Assembly: GCA_028564705.1 (NCBI GenBank) | Contig: JAPXFQ010000184.1 | Span: 2,162,501 to 2,226,500, forward strand | Direction of reading: 5' to 3' | From: Apricaphanius iberus | Lineage: Eukaryota; Chordata; Actinopteri; Cyprinodontiformes; Aphaniidae | Length of the DNA: 64,000 bases | In this document: piece by piece, positions 10,359 to 21,877 of the stretch | Numbering within the stretch: position 1 is the stretch's first letter | Layout of the letters: the number at the start of each line of letters is the position of its first letter | Made by a program: the position numbers and the translations under genes | Notes under the pieces: generated by a model | Told to the model about the DNA's origin: nothing | The model's input: only the letters and a program-made list of their open reading frames with translations | The model's database searches: none

Positions 10359-13300
10359 CTTTAGTAATCACTTCCAATTAGTTATTCGCAAGAACAGCTG
10401 CAAGTCTAGACCATGATGATACCTGTTTTGTGATTGCAGTTTATTAGCCGAATGAGCGTTGGTTGGTTTTTACTTGGAAATAAACTTTGCATTAATTTTG
10501 ACTAGTCACAGTTTGGTTCCCATATGCACTTCTCATGACCGCTGCCAACTCCGCCTTTCGGACATTTTTATTTTTTTTATTCACCTCGTTAATGTCATAA
10601 ACTACTGTGCAAATATAAGTGGTAAGCTTGCCTCTCCAAACACTAACATAAAAATTTCTGGAAGTAAATTTGCGTTCTTTTGATTAAGACGCGCTCTTCA
10701 CAAACCAAACAGAACAACTTGCGACAAACGTTTGTTGATCAAACGAAATCCTGAAGTCCATCTTTTAATTTCAAGTGTTTCAAGTAATTTCTGGTTATGT
10801 GAAATCGTTATTCAACGTAAACTTACGGTGATGTGTTTTGCTTCGCCGTCCCATTTTAATTCATGACACACGAAAACATTTTTTCTTTTCGATTTAAGAT
10901 ATTCAACAAGGTCTTAGTATTTAATTTGCTGTGGTTATATAGGAGCCTTTTACGCTGGAGATATTGATGTTTATGTAGGAGAAACAGTAGCAGTTGAGCA
11001 AACGTGTGTGTGTGTCCTCTCAGCTGGGAAAAGACTGTTTGTTCCTCTTCCAGCACTTGTTTGCCTTCAGGCTCTATAACAGAGCAGCTTTATTCAAAAG
11101 TTTTCAACTAAGGTAAACCTAAAGGGAGACGCCTCATTCCAACTTTCTTTGTCCTGGGCCAGCTATCCTGCAAGGTCGGACTTGTTGGGAGTGAATGGGA
11201 CGTTGCTCACTAACAGACTGCGGGCATGGAGGTGCATTCTTCACCGTGATTGATTTGGGAAAAATGTAAAACTTGAATTCATTTTTTGGCTTTCTATCAA
11301 AGCTGATTAGCTTAAGTTTCTCCTGAAATACGGGTGTCAAAATGTGAATGCTTCTTTATTTTTACAGTGTGTGCTGCAGAGGCACTCATGTAAAATAGTT
11401 CAGCAGCTTTAAAGAATGATAATTAAAGTGACCTAAATGGGCTCAAAAATGTGCAGCGGTAGGATCGCATGCCAAATAATAGTGGAGCCACAGATTTGAA
11501 GCTCTGTGTTCTGTGCTTTACAGGCATTTTCATTCAGTTTGAACTTTAGAACTACACAGTTCAGCGTTTAGTGGGAATTTATGTCAGAAACTGACACAGT
11601 GTTGTGCATAATCGTAGTGCCACAGTAAAAGGATACATAAATTTCACAGTTTATGACAAATAAAAGTTTAACTTTTCTCAAGCATTTGTATTGAGCACAA
11701 CATAATTTTGAGGCTGTCACCCAGCCTCCAGACTTCCACGACAGCAGTCGCGTTGGATCACATAGAACCAATCTAGAAACCCCACATTGGCGATCAACCT
11801 ATGATATTTTGTGACATTTTTTGCAACAACATTAAATGTATCATTCAAATGTATTTTTATTTGTATCTTTCCGTTTCGTCAGTCTGACTATGGATATCCA
11901 TACTGGTTTAACAGCCTTTTAGTAGTTGAGCTCGAAACTTTAATGCAGCATTTACTGATGGAACAAACAGAGGATAAATAGTTAAAGCAACAAACGTAAA
12001 ACCTGCAGTCCTAAAATCGGTTTCAGGGGATTTGCAAACCTCATCAAAAAATAAATCAAAGCCAACCGCCGATGTTTGTGAGGTTGGGGGCCACGGTGTT
12101 CCACTAACAGCTGAAATCTGCAAATACATAATACTTCCTGCAGACACACCTAGAGCTGCCTATTTAATTTGTTGAAACATTAAATATGCCTGAATGTGCG
12201 TTAATGTGCACAGTGGAAACTGTTTTTGGCGCGACCACAGATTCTTATATCTACAGTCTTCCTTAGGTGTGCTCTTGGGGCTTCAGCCAATCACCACCAA
12301 AGAAAAAAAATAGCACAACTGGATTGACCAAATAGTAGCACGTCAAGTACCATCAATGCTGTGATATGGACTTCTGAAATGATTTAGATTTGCATTCCAC
12401 AGAAAAATCCACAAAAATTGAACTGTATAATCAAAGAGTGACTAGTTTTCATCACTATTTTCCATCCATTTAACTATAAATGATGTGGTTGCTTATTGCT
12501 ACCCAACTTATCATGGGAAACTTGTTCAATAGGAGAATAGAAGTAGTTTTATTTCTATTGTGGGGAGATATGTTTAAATATTATAAATGTAAAACAAATT
12601 ATTTTTCTTCACATCTTCATCCCTACTTGAACGTTTTGGGGCCACTGGATATTATTTGGGTTATCATTTTATTAATATACTTTGAATGAGTTTTTATTTA
12701 AATTAAGGTATTATTTTCCGGTTAAAACTTGCGAATGTTTCCTTTCATATCCCTTCTTTATGATAATAAATCAGATGGATTTTGTTTTCCTACAGATTCA
12801 AAACCCCGGATTTTCCGTAAACTGAAGGCTCTGTAATGTGCGATATGATCATTGTATCTTTTAAAACCTCATTGACGGTTATTTAATCCTATAAAACCCG
12901 ACTTATGTCTCCCCTAACCATTTTGATTTAGAACTCAAAGATGACTTCATTTCATAAGCCTATGGTCTGCAATGGTAAGAACTCCAGGGAAGCATTAGTT
13001 TGCTGAATAGATTTATTGTAAAAGCGGGTGAGTTGTCCCAGTAGTGAAGCAGCAGCAAGCCTTTTACTGCCTTCTTTCCACAAACATCAACTTTATAAGC
13101 GATAAGGCAGATTTATATATTTTTTCTGAGCGACCTTAATCGGTAGCTGTCGGCCGAGTCCTAAAGCCTCATTTGATGCAGACCACGTATGTGGCTGCTA
13201 TTTACGACACAGAAGCGTTTACCTTTGGGTCGAGGAGCAAAGTTGGGGGGAGAGAAGCTGAGGTTTCACATTTTATATGCTGACAAGCCAGAACTCTAGT

Positions 13301-14690
13301 AGTTAACTCCTTTTATTAGCTCATTTGCAGCTTTTTAAAACTCCACCTTTTTATTCTGTGTGCTTTTTTTTATGAACCGTTCATTTCATAGTTTCTTCTG
13401 CGTTTGTTTAAACATTGCTAGTCAGAGTTGGTCTCGCAGCGCACAAATGGAAAGCATGCCCACAGTCAGGAACACGCTGTAATTGCTAACAGGCCCCGAG
13501 ACATATCCTCAGAGGACCTAACCCATTTTTACTTGCAGGATCTCTCTGTTCAATAAGAGCTGGTTTTGAACGGATTACTCGGTGGTTGTGTAGAAGACCC
13601 CCTCTGGTGAAATCTCCTGACTGCGAAGCTATGATGCATGTGGCGCAACTGGACATGGAGCAGGATTTCTCGTTTTTAGCCTGAACATGACGTTTTCTAT
13701 GCAGACTGGAATTGATGGACGGCCATTTAAAGCATCAAAGATGGTTCCACTTGCTCAGCAGATCACATGTCTCCATGATAGTACTGTATGGGGATTTCTT
13801 TTCGTCAGCTTTGTCTCTGGAAACTGAATGACTTTTGACCTGCATTTCTCAAGGAAACCCCCTGCTGTGATTTCCTGTCATTTAGTAAAGATATCTGAAA
13901 TATTTTCTTTGGCAAATTGAGCACTCAACATTTAATTAATATCGCTAACATTCAGAAACTTTCTACCGATGGAAAAAAATCTTCACGCAAAACTTTCAAC
14001 AAATTTTTCTTTTTCTTTTACTCTTACCACTCTCTCTGACTTTTCCTGCTTAAGATCAAAAGAATGGGTCCAAAGTCAGGATAATATTGATAAAAATGGC
14101 TCTTTTGAGCCACTTAATTCTTCCCAAAAATCTCTTACGATCTCTTGGCTAATCGTAGCAGCTTGAATCTCTGCTAGAGTTCCATTTGGTAATCTTTCTG
14201 ATCTATCATCTTCATGATTTAATGTGAAAGACACAGTAAAACTAATTCTACTTTACAGATAATCAAATGCAGGCCACAGTGGATAAACAGATGGGATCTG
14301 CACTTGGCTCATTGTTTATCCAGCCAAAGCTCCTAGTGATAGTGCTGTGACCTAAACTATAGGGAGAAGATAAACCCTTGATCTTGTGATAAGTACGTCA
14401 CTGAATACAGAGGCTTGTTTACAGTGAGGTGCCAGGACTTTCCCATTAAAGCCTCAAGTGTAACTCTGTTACAGTTAACACATTCCAGTGGGCTTTTAAG
14501 CCAACAGGAGTCAAAAAGTTGGCCCACACCACTAGGACTTAAAAAGTGGTGAAATCGGATATTGAAGGACATACTGTACAGTATAATTAGAGGTTTTTTG
14601 GTTTTTTTGCAACACTTTATGATTAAACTTTCTCACCTAACAATATAGAAGTTGATAACGGACTGGTAACGCCATGAGAAAATACCAGAA
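10359..14690. other. Non-coding DNA, no gene recognised
   Basis: Four kilobases with no supportable exon. No long open frame, RNA gene or bounded repeat stands out. It may be either intergenic or intron of an upstream-initiated tsc22d2 transcript. Confidence 0.4.
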
Positions 14691-15121
14691 AGTACTGGAA
14701 GTCAAGTTAAGACTACGGTTTTCAATCTCTTCTCCATCATGCAGAAAATCTTTTAAAAAAAGGTAAATGCACATACTACCTATTAGGCTAAATGGATGTC
14801 GGATATGTCAGACTTATTCAAAATTATATATTGATGACACCAAATTGGAAATTTTTCTAAGGGGTCCATGCTGTTACATCTGGCGTAAAAAATAACACCG
14901 CATTTCAGAAAGAGGTGATCATTCCTATAGGTGAACATAGTGGTCTCATGGCCAGATTTACGTCAGTTGTTGCTGCCAAGGGTCACACAAACGGTTCTTT
15001 GGCTTTTCATTGTGATTACTTTTTAGTCAAGTCTGCTAGTATCAAAATTTGTTCAATCTAAATAATTGAAAAGCCCAAAACAAGAAATATAAAGGGAGCA
15101 AATACTTTTTCCCAGCACTGA
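14690..15121 (+). mobile_element. Tc1/mariner-like relic, 3' end
   Basis: The segment ends with GGGAGCAAATACTTTTTCCC then AGCACTG (to 15121), the usual terminal sequence of a fish Tc1-like family. Upstream, 14880-14950 reads like a decayed version of the transposase segment near the GG(H/S)IMLWG block. No intact frame survives. The left boundary is approximate. Confidence 0.5.
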
Positions 15122-16540
15122 GGCTATGTACACACAGATTTTTTTAAAATACCAAATATCGTTTAAAAACAAAAAACGAAAACATCCACATCTTAACAGC
15201 AGAAGATAATTTTTAAGCACATTTATAGGGAAGCCAAACCTATGGGGGGCAGCAGTACTCCAAATCCTATCCAATCAAAATAATTTTCTGCTTTCTAAAT
15301 TCTACATAGCGCAGTAATTGAGCTTGTAAAAACAAGCGAGCAAAACTGGCTTGGACAATCGATAATGCCATCACAGCTCTGAGGGAAGAAATGCTGTTTC
15401 TGAGTTTAAACACATGTTGCACATGTGATGCTGGAGCCCTTTAGTGACATTTCGAAACCTAAAACCTTGATTATTTCACTCCACAAGCAAATGCTTACAA
15501 CCTAGAATTAGCAAATCTTCAACTTTGATCCATATCAGGACATAAGCTGGATATCCAGTTGCTTGTATGTCAGTTTAATGACTAAGCTGCAGGTGGTGAT
15601 GCATCCTAAGGCGTCTTTGAGGAAGATTGGTGACAGCCGACACGCCTACTACCTATGACCGTGATTTAGCAGTAGGACAATTCAAACTTTACTGCCGTTT
15701 ATCCTTGTTTGTTTAGTCTTTGTTGTGGGTTTCTGTGGTAGTCGTTTCAGTAGACGACAGGTGGGAACTATTATATCCAAAAGATGGCACGTTGAAGATG
15801 AACAAACCTCCAGCATCCGTGCAGTTATGGCAGGCATGAACTTTTTCATGTTTTCTATGCGTTTTAATTTGTTAATAGGGTATACATAAAAATAATACTT
15901 GATATTTGGCGGGTTAAAAAAACTAGGAAACGTCTCCCGACTACATCTTAAAACGATTTCTTTCTTATGTTTAGATAAAATAGAAGTTTCGATTAGTTGC
16001 TTTGGGGAAACTAGTGGACTTTGTTTTGCAAATGTCTCAAATTTGAACAGATATCATTTAAAAAGCTTGATAGTAAATCTGGACATACTTGGCAGATGAG
16101 GGGGGAAAAACATTTTTTTTAATGAAACGTATTTAAATTATAACTAAAACCACCAGGTTTTAGAAAGCTGCAACTTTCCAGAAACAAGTTTCTAAACCTG
16201 AGCAGCTGTTTCTCTGTTAACTTGATGTAACTGATGGAGATAGATGTGAACACATGAAGGATTTCAAGGCTTCTAAAATACTGCTTTCTTTGTTTTCAGA
16301 TTGGGGGTGATTGTTAGTTGAACACAGTGTTGAGTGGCCGTGTCGGTCAGCTGCTGGGTCACGCTCTTGTTTACTTTTTCCACTACCTTGGCTGAAAGGT
16401 TCTCTGTATCTCCTAATAAAACCCTTCAAGTGTGTCGATTTCGGTTTCTAGCAGCACCTTTCACTCAGTAATATCAGACTGCTCTCTTTGATTCAAGACA
16501 AAAAAAGCAAATGATGAATTTAAAAGAACTGAGGTATTAA

Positions 16541-17870
16541 CAGAGGAGGGTAGAGTACCCAAAAAAATGTACTCAACACAGGGCAATTCAAGGTGCTTAA
16601 CACATGAGTAGAATACAAATGAGCAGTTACAATAAGAAAATAATCAAGAAAATACAACAGTGTAGGGACAAGTGAGTGTGACAATTAAAAACAAACAAGT
16701 AAAAACAGTTACTCATAAGCGAGTCTAAATAGGTAAGATTTAATTTTAGATTTAAAAGAGTTCAGTGTCTCTGCAGGTTCGGGTCTGAGTCCATTATTAC
16801 ACCTAGATTCTTGGCCTGGTTGGTAGTTTCTAGTTGGACCAACTGAAGCTGTGCACTGATATTTAATCGATCTTTTTTTGGGTCAGAAGATAAGTACTTC
16901 AGTTTTGTTTTTGTTTTTGGAGGAAATTATGGGACATCCAGCTGTTAATTTTCTCAATGCATTTATTGAGGATTTGCACGGGTTCAACATCACCTGTTGA
17001 CATAGAGATCTAAAGCTGAGTGTCGTCAGCATAGTTGTGGTAGTTAACATTGTTGGTGATTATAATTTGGCTTAGTGGGTGCATGTAGATGCTAAATAGG
17101 AGGGGCCCTAGGATGGAGCCCTGGGGGACCCCACTTGTGATTTCTGTGTTTTGTGATGAGAACTGGCTAATCGACACAAATAAGTTCCTGTTCTTACGGT
17201 AGGATTTCAACCAGTCGAGTACTGTACTAGAGAGTCTGACCCAGCTCTCTAGACGTTCTAGTAATATATCATGATCAACGGTGTCAAACGCCGCACTGAG
17301 GTCTAATAGTACCATTACTGTGGTTTTACCACGGTCAGTATTTGTATTGATAAATACAAGGTGGGGTACAACATAAGTATGAAAATATTTTCAATCAAAT
17401 GTTATGAAAATAAAGTTCAAAATTCTGATTTATTAACTTAACATCGCACAGCAAGAAACCTGCTCATATTTGATTTGAAATGGTTAAAGTTTAACAGGTT
17501 TGTTTTCCGTTTAAATGAAAGACACATTTTAAACTTTCAGTATCGACAGTAAAAACAAACGGTAAACATCAGTAATTATACTCCTTGCTTACCTGAAGCA
17601 TGTCAGTGCAGCTTGATGGGTGTCAAAATGTGTAATTGCGGTATAGTCAAAATCTCTACCTTTGGTTAAATTTTTATAATTTCTACCTTTTATGTTGCCC
17701 ACTACTATTCTTAATTCAATAAAGTCACAGTGGGTAGAGTACCTAGAATTTTTTTCTAAAAAGAAGCAATATTTCCTATCATTTAAGTAAAAGTATGGTA
17801 TAATTAAACTACTACTAAAAGTACTTTCCCCCTAAATGACTGAATGTAACTAGTTAATACCCAACTCCTG
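16541..17870. mobile_element. hAT-like element split by a LINE insertion
   Basis: The left end CAGAGGAGGGTAGAGTACCC (16541) and the reverse complement of the right end, CAGGAGTTGGGTATTAACTA (17851-17870), are related hAT-family ends; the right interior also has GTAAAAGT and AGTACTTT words. A LINE fragment (about 16577-17345) separates the two halves, so the LINE inserted later. No transposase is encoded. Confidence 0.5.
16577..17345 (-). mobile_element. LINE reverse-transcriptase fragment (L2/CR1/Rex-like)
   Basis: Minus-strand translation of 17010-17315 shows reverse-transcriptase blocks: VLLDLSAAFDTVDHDILLER (catalytic Asp block A), SGVPQGSILGPLLFSIYM (block B) and YADDTQL (catalytic block C). 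The frame stops right after YADDTQL, and the tail to 16577 contains AAGCACCTTGAATTGCCCTG, shared with the LINE tail at 3556-3800. An internal deletion has joined the palm region to the 3' end, so this copy is dead. Confidence 0.8.
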
Positions 17871-19200
17871 GTGTTGATTATTTCTACTTAAAAATTTTGT
17901 TTTTTCCATGTAAAAGTGCACTAAAACAGCATCAGTGCATGAACATGCATAAAACTGGCTTGTAGACTTAATCTATAAAGGGAACATGAGAGTTTCTCTT
18001 TATGTGGCTGCTGATTGGAACCTCTACTGCCCCCATCTGGCGGACCAGGTAATTTCCTTTTAAAATCCATTTGAGCCAAATTAGGTGTGTTTGTATCTGT
18101 AAGTAAGTCGTCAGTCCTCTACCCCCATGCTCCAGTTATTGTTTTGAAATACGAAGAGAGGGGGAGAGCAGTAAAGTCAGGTCTTGATTTATTCAGCTGC
18201 CTCCCCCACAGCGCCTGTTTGTGGGCTTTAGGGGATCGGGGACGTGTGCCGCTTCGTCTGTGCTTTTAATGAAAAACATGTCTCTGAAGCTACAAGCCAA
18301 TCATGTAATGGGGATGGTGAAGTGGGGAGTGCGTGGGGTGGGGGGGGCTTTTAAGTCTGTGTCATGAAGCGTGGCTGCACCAAAAAGTTGTTGGAAGGAA
18401 GGCGTATTAAAGCAGATGTTGTGAACACGGGACGGTACAGTCTGCTCGCTGCGTCCCAGCGTGAGTGCTGCTCGGTCGCAGATGTCCCGGGTCAGAGGTG
18501 TCCCCAGCTGGAATGTGTCGCCATGTCCTGGTGACTTTCCTAAGAGGGGTGGACCGGTGCACAAGTACGCTGCTGCAGTCTGCGGGGAAGGGTCCATGTG
18601 GAGGTTAACTCTGCAAGTCCTCCTTATATAAACCACCACATGTATTCCTCATTGAATAAAATGTACAGTTTACTGTCTCTCTCTCTCTTGGACAACAAAT
18701 AACAAGGACTCCCTCCCTTCCTCCCTCTGTCCTCTTCCTCATCGCTACACTTCATGTAACTCCTTCTGGACGCATCTCCGAGTTGCTTAACTGGCTAATC
18801 TGATTCAACCTGCATGCCTCTTGTGTTTTGTTATTGATGAAAACACATTCCAGCCGGAGTTTGCGGACATTCCCCCCCTTCCCTGTCCCAGATGCGTATG
18901 CGCCTCCTTCTTCTTCAGAGGGAGGAATGTCTTCTTCTTTGTGTGTTTTATCACCAATCCCACAAATCTTGATCGAGACACTTGATAAATTTTCCCACTC
19001 ATCCAGCAGGATTATGCAGGTTCCAGAGTTAAATCGGCGGCATGGTGGCGCTGTTGCATGACAAAGAGTTTTGATACAAAATTAAGTTGTTTTTTTTTTA
19101 TCTTAGAAAATAAACGGGATAGAAGGAGAAACAGTTCCAACATGTCATTCCCACTAACGCTGCCTCTACATGCAAAGCATTACTGCTGCTGCTTCTTTTA
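17871..19200. other. GC-richer stretch upstream of tsc22d2 exon, no gene assigned
   Basis: From about 18040 to 18920 the base composition becomes GC-richer than the surroundings. A 112-codon open frame lies on the minus strand at 18301-18639, but its product matches no family I recognise. Short TC repeats occur near 18678. The stretch could contain upstream regulatory DNA of the short tsc22d2 transcript; this is inference. Confidence 0.35.
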
Positions 19201-19490
19201 ATTTTAATTATCTCCGTGCCTTTTGAATGAGTCGTGCTATATCTCTCTGGAGGCACACGGACACTGTTTCTTGTGCAACAGTCTGGATCCCTGAGGCAGC
19301 AGGAGGAGGAGGAGGAGGAGGAGGAGGAGAAACTGGACTCCGCCTCCCTTCATTCTCCACCATGTGATCCAGCGGGGGTTTAAGAAACTCCCAGTTCGTG
19401 TTCAAACCAGACTCGCTCGTGTTTTTATCCTCGCTTGGTTGTAAACCTCTTTATTTAAAAAGAAGAAAAGCTGCTGGAAGAAGCATAAAT
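19201..19490 (+). promoter_or_regulatory. tsc22d2: Probable promoter and 5' UTR of short tsc22d2 transcript
   Basis: This segment lies directly upstream of the first coding exon and includes a GGA-repeat purine tract (19300-19329). The transcript start cannot be fixed from sequence. No upstream ATG in the coding frame lies between the GTG at 19398 and the chosen ATG at 19491. Confidence 0.4.
19300..19329. repeat. (GGA)n trinucleotide tract
   Basis: About nine AGG/GGA units in a row, just upstream of the first tsc22d2 coding exon. It is likely in the 5' UTR or promoter. Confidence 0.85.
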
Positions 19491-19582
19491 ATGCGCTGCA
19501 TGATGAGTTACAGTCTGCCCTGCTCACCGGGAACCTCTCCGCATTCAGGCAGATTGGTGCCCTACAGAGGCAGATGCGTCAG
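19491..19582 (+). CDS. tsc22d2: tsc22d2 coding exon 1 (short isoform)
   Basis: Begins [20 protein letters not shown] and ends in split codon AG|T at the donor CAG|GTAAAT. There is no family homology in this part, so the ATG rests on being the first in frame and on the correct phase into exon 2 (the split codon gives the Ser of SASGASVV). Confidence 0.7.
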
Positions 19583-21877
19583 GTAAATAGTCCCTCCATG
19601 TGACAAACATTTTTGGTACCTTCAGCTCCTGTTAAACATCCCGCTCTCGTTGCGCTGCTCTGGAAGCGCTTTATGTGTTTGCGTGTGTGTGTCTCCATTT
19701 GAGACAAGTACTCCTGCTTTTCGCTTAAAATGTGCCATATGTTTGCTGTGTGGTTAGTTTGTGGTCAGAGGGGGGGCTCCGTGTACGTGCGTCCCGGCAC
19801 GCTGGACGTAAATAGATAGTGGATTCTATAGTGGACCCTGTGATCGCTATAGGCGAATATAACCAGCATGCTTTGTAATGTTAAAATTATTATGTACGGA
19901 AAGTAAAAAAATAGTGTTTTTGCTGTATTTTTTTGTAAACCTCGTTAAGCAAAAAGCTGAACAAAACCCAAACAAATCGGGGGAGGAAAAGAGCTGTTGA
20001 TTGTCTTCTACTTCAATAAATGGTATGAATGCTAGAAAAGGGGGTTGCATTTGAAACTTCTGCATTATATTGGATACGTTTTCTCTAATATCTGTCTGTA
20101 GGCTACATGTTAAACCTCAAAAGTAATCCTTATATTTGTGAAGTTTTTATTTGACTCTTCAGATTGTAAGTTATTGAATTTCTTCCCTTTAAGTCTGATT
20201 CCCAGTAGATCTCTTGTTTCCATCAGAATCGGCTCTTTTTTTCCTCCTCGCTGATGGTTTAACCAGTCCATTCTGTCTCTACCAGTAAAGAAACACCTTA
20301 TGGTTACGATTTGGATTTTGTGGGGGCAAAGTTGAAATGTGGGCTGTTTTGGTTGTTTTTTTTTTTTTGTTTTTTTATGAGGGGGTCATGACTTTGTGTT
20401 TATGCAGCGGAAGTGCTTCAGGTGAAATGTGAGGTCTCCTGCTAAAACAAAGCGACCTGAAGACATCCTGCTGATCCCGTAGCAGCTGCTTACAGGGAGT
20501 AGAAACCTATAGATTTAGCTGATTCTCCTCACATGTTGCAGCCATGCTTCGTTATAGATCCAGGCAGGGGAAAAGCTTTTGGATATCTCCTTTTATTTAG
20601 TGGTGCTTAAAGAAAACATGTTTTAGTTTTTTGCTTGATTTACGCCCATAAATTTACTCTGTTTATCGTTTTATCTCTGAAGATGTCGTCGTTGGGTCAC
20701 CCCCCCCAAATCTAAAAAGTTCAGCCACTTCGGTAGTCACCCGACCCCGTTTGGTCAAAGGTCAAAGGTTCACTACCCATTTGGGAGACGGTCTCTTGAT
20801 CAGAGATGTCTGGACTGTATATCTTTGTCACTGTGTAGGTTTTAGATTCTGAACTCTTCACCTACAACATCAATCTGTTTTTCCATTTTCCGCACTAAGT
20901 TGGTGGCACTGAAGTGTTTGATAGAGTTCACCGTCTTGTCTGTAATACAAATGTTAGCTCCAAGCTGCTCTGACACCTGAACAGCCATGAAATCAGCTCT
21001 TACCATTCACATGTTGTAGATGTTACTGCTAGCCTTCACAATCCTCCATGTTTATGCCTGCTACTCCAGAAGAAGGTTATGTTAAATTGTCTGATATTAA
21101 TCTGAGGCGCATGATACATGCCGAAGAGATGTCTTATCTCTCTGTGTTTTCTCTCCACAGTGCGTCTGGTGCCAGCGTGGTCGCCATTGATAACAAGATT
21201 GAGCAGGCTATGGTAAATAATTTTTCCAATTTTTTTTTTTTTTTTTTTTGCATTTCAACACACAAGTTAGGTCAGCCTACAGACACTTCCTGTGTGCTTC
21301 AGCATCGATTTAGTTTTCCATAAAAGCTTCTCCGCTGTTAACGAATTTTATCATAAAACAGACTGTCCTGCTTTGGTTTGAACCGTTTTATCAGTCGACA
21401 GCGATTAAAAATATAATAATAAAAAAAAATCTAAGATAAGTAATCACATGTGTAAGGCGTTCTTAAAAAAGATCCGACCTCACCGCTTTATCTCAAAGAT
21501 ATCAGGAGTTGTTTCACTCCTCTATATGTGGTGTGCTAATCTCTTCTCTTTTTTTTTTTTTTTCTGCTTCTGTCTTTTTCCATCAGGACTTGGTGAAGAG
21601 CCACCTGATGTACGCCGTCCGCGAGGAGGTGGAGGTGCTGAAGGAGCAGATCAAGGAGCTGTACGAGAGGAACTCTGTGCTGGAGCGCGAGAACGCAGTG
21701 CTGAAGTCGCTGGCCAACACGCAGCAGCTCAGCCAGCTGTCCAACCAGCTCAGCTGCCTGTCGTCGCCGCCCCTGCAGCTCCACCAGCCCCCCTTCATCA
21801 AAAACAGCACCCACTCTCTGGTCCACCACGAGGGGAGCCAGGGCGTGTCTTATCAGCCAAACATCACCTCGGCGTGA
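19491..21877 (+). CDS. tsc22d2: TSC22 domain family protein 2-like, short isoform (3 exons)
   Basis: Join 19491-19582, 21161-21212, 21587-21877: 435 nt, 144 codons plus stop. The family are leucine-zipper proteins that dimerise and act in transcription and stress or volume signalling; TSC22D members also bind NRBP1/WNK-pathway partners (family knowledge). The TSC box is nearly identical to mammals: [16 protein letters not shown], then [20 protein letters not shown], then the zipper with [17 protein letters not shown]. The ERNSxLEREN zipper and the C-terminus PNITSA resemble TSC22D2 (PNVSSA) more than TSC22D1 or D3. The 52-nt middle exon is characteristic of the family. Codon phase is preserved at both junctions. 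The N-terminus (31 residues, Ser/Pro/Arg-rich) is specific to this promoter; the large Ser/Gln-rich exon of the long isoform is absent here and probably lies upstream. Paralogue choice is likely, not proven. Confidence 0.85.
21161..21212 (+). CDS. tsc22d2: tsc22d2 coding exon 2 (52 nt)
   Basis: Acceptor CTCTCCACAG, donor ATG|GTAAAT. Encodes [17 protein letters not shown], the invariant start of the TSC box. Confidence 0.92.
21587..21877 (+). CDS. tsc22d2: tsc22d2 coding exon 3 (TSC box, leucine zipper, stop)
   Basis: Acceptor TTTTTCCATCAG after a long T tract. Encodes [20 protein letters not shown] and the heptad leucine zipper, then a Gln/Ser/Pro-rich tail with [10 protein letters not shown] and the C-terminus PNITSA. 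Stop TGA 21875-21877. Confidence 0.92.
   Translation, partial: DLVKSHLMYAVREEVEVLKEQIKELYERNSVLERENAVLKSLANTQQLSQLSNQLSCLSSPPLQLHQPPFIKNSTHSLVHHEGSQGVSYQPNITSA

Noticed and set aside
18301..18639. 112-codon open frame on the minus strand in a GC-richer stretch
   Set aside because: No recognisable motif, no splice partners, and stops are expected to be fewer at this GC content. Kept only as unassigned DNA upstream of tsc22d2.
21509..21586. ATG-started extension upstream of tsc22d2 exon 3
   Set aside because: This part is intron: a T tract and the acceptor TTCCATCAG precede the conserved DLVKSHL, and the proper upstream exon is the 52-nt exon at 21161.
21536..21829. Open frames antisense to tsc22d2 exon 3
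   Set aside because: They are shadows of the GC-rich coding exon on the opposite strand.
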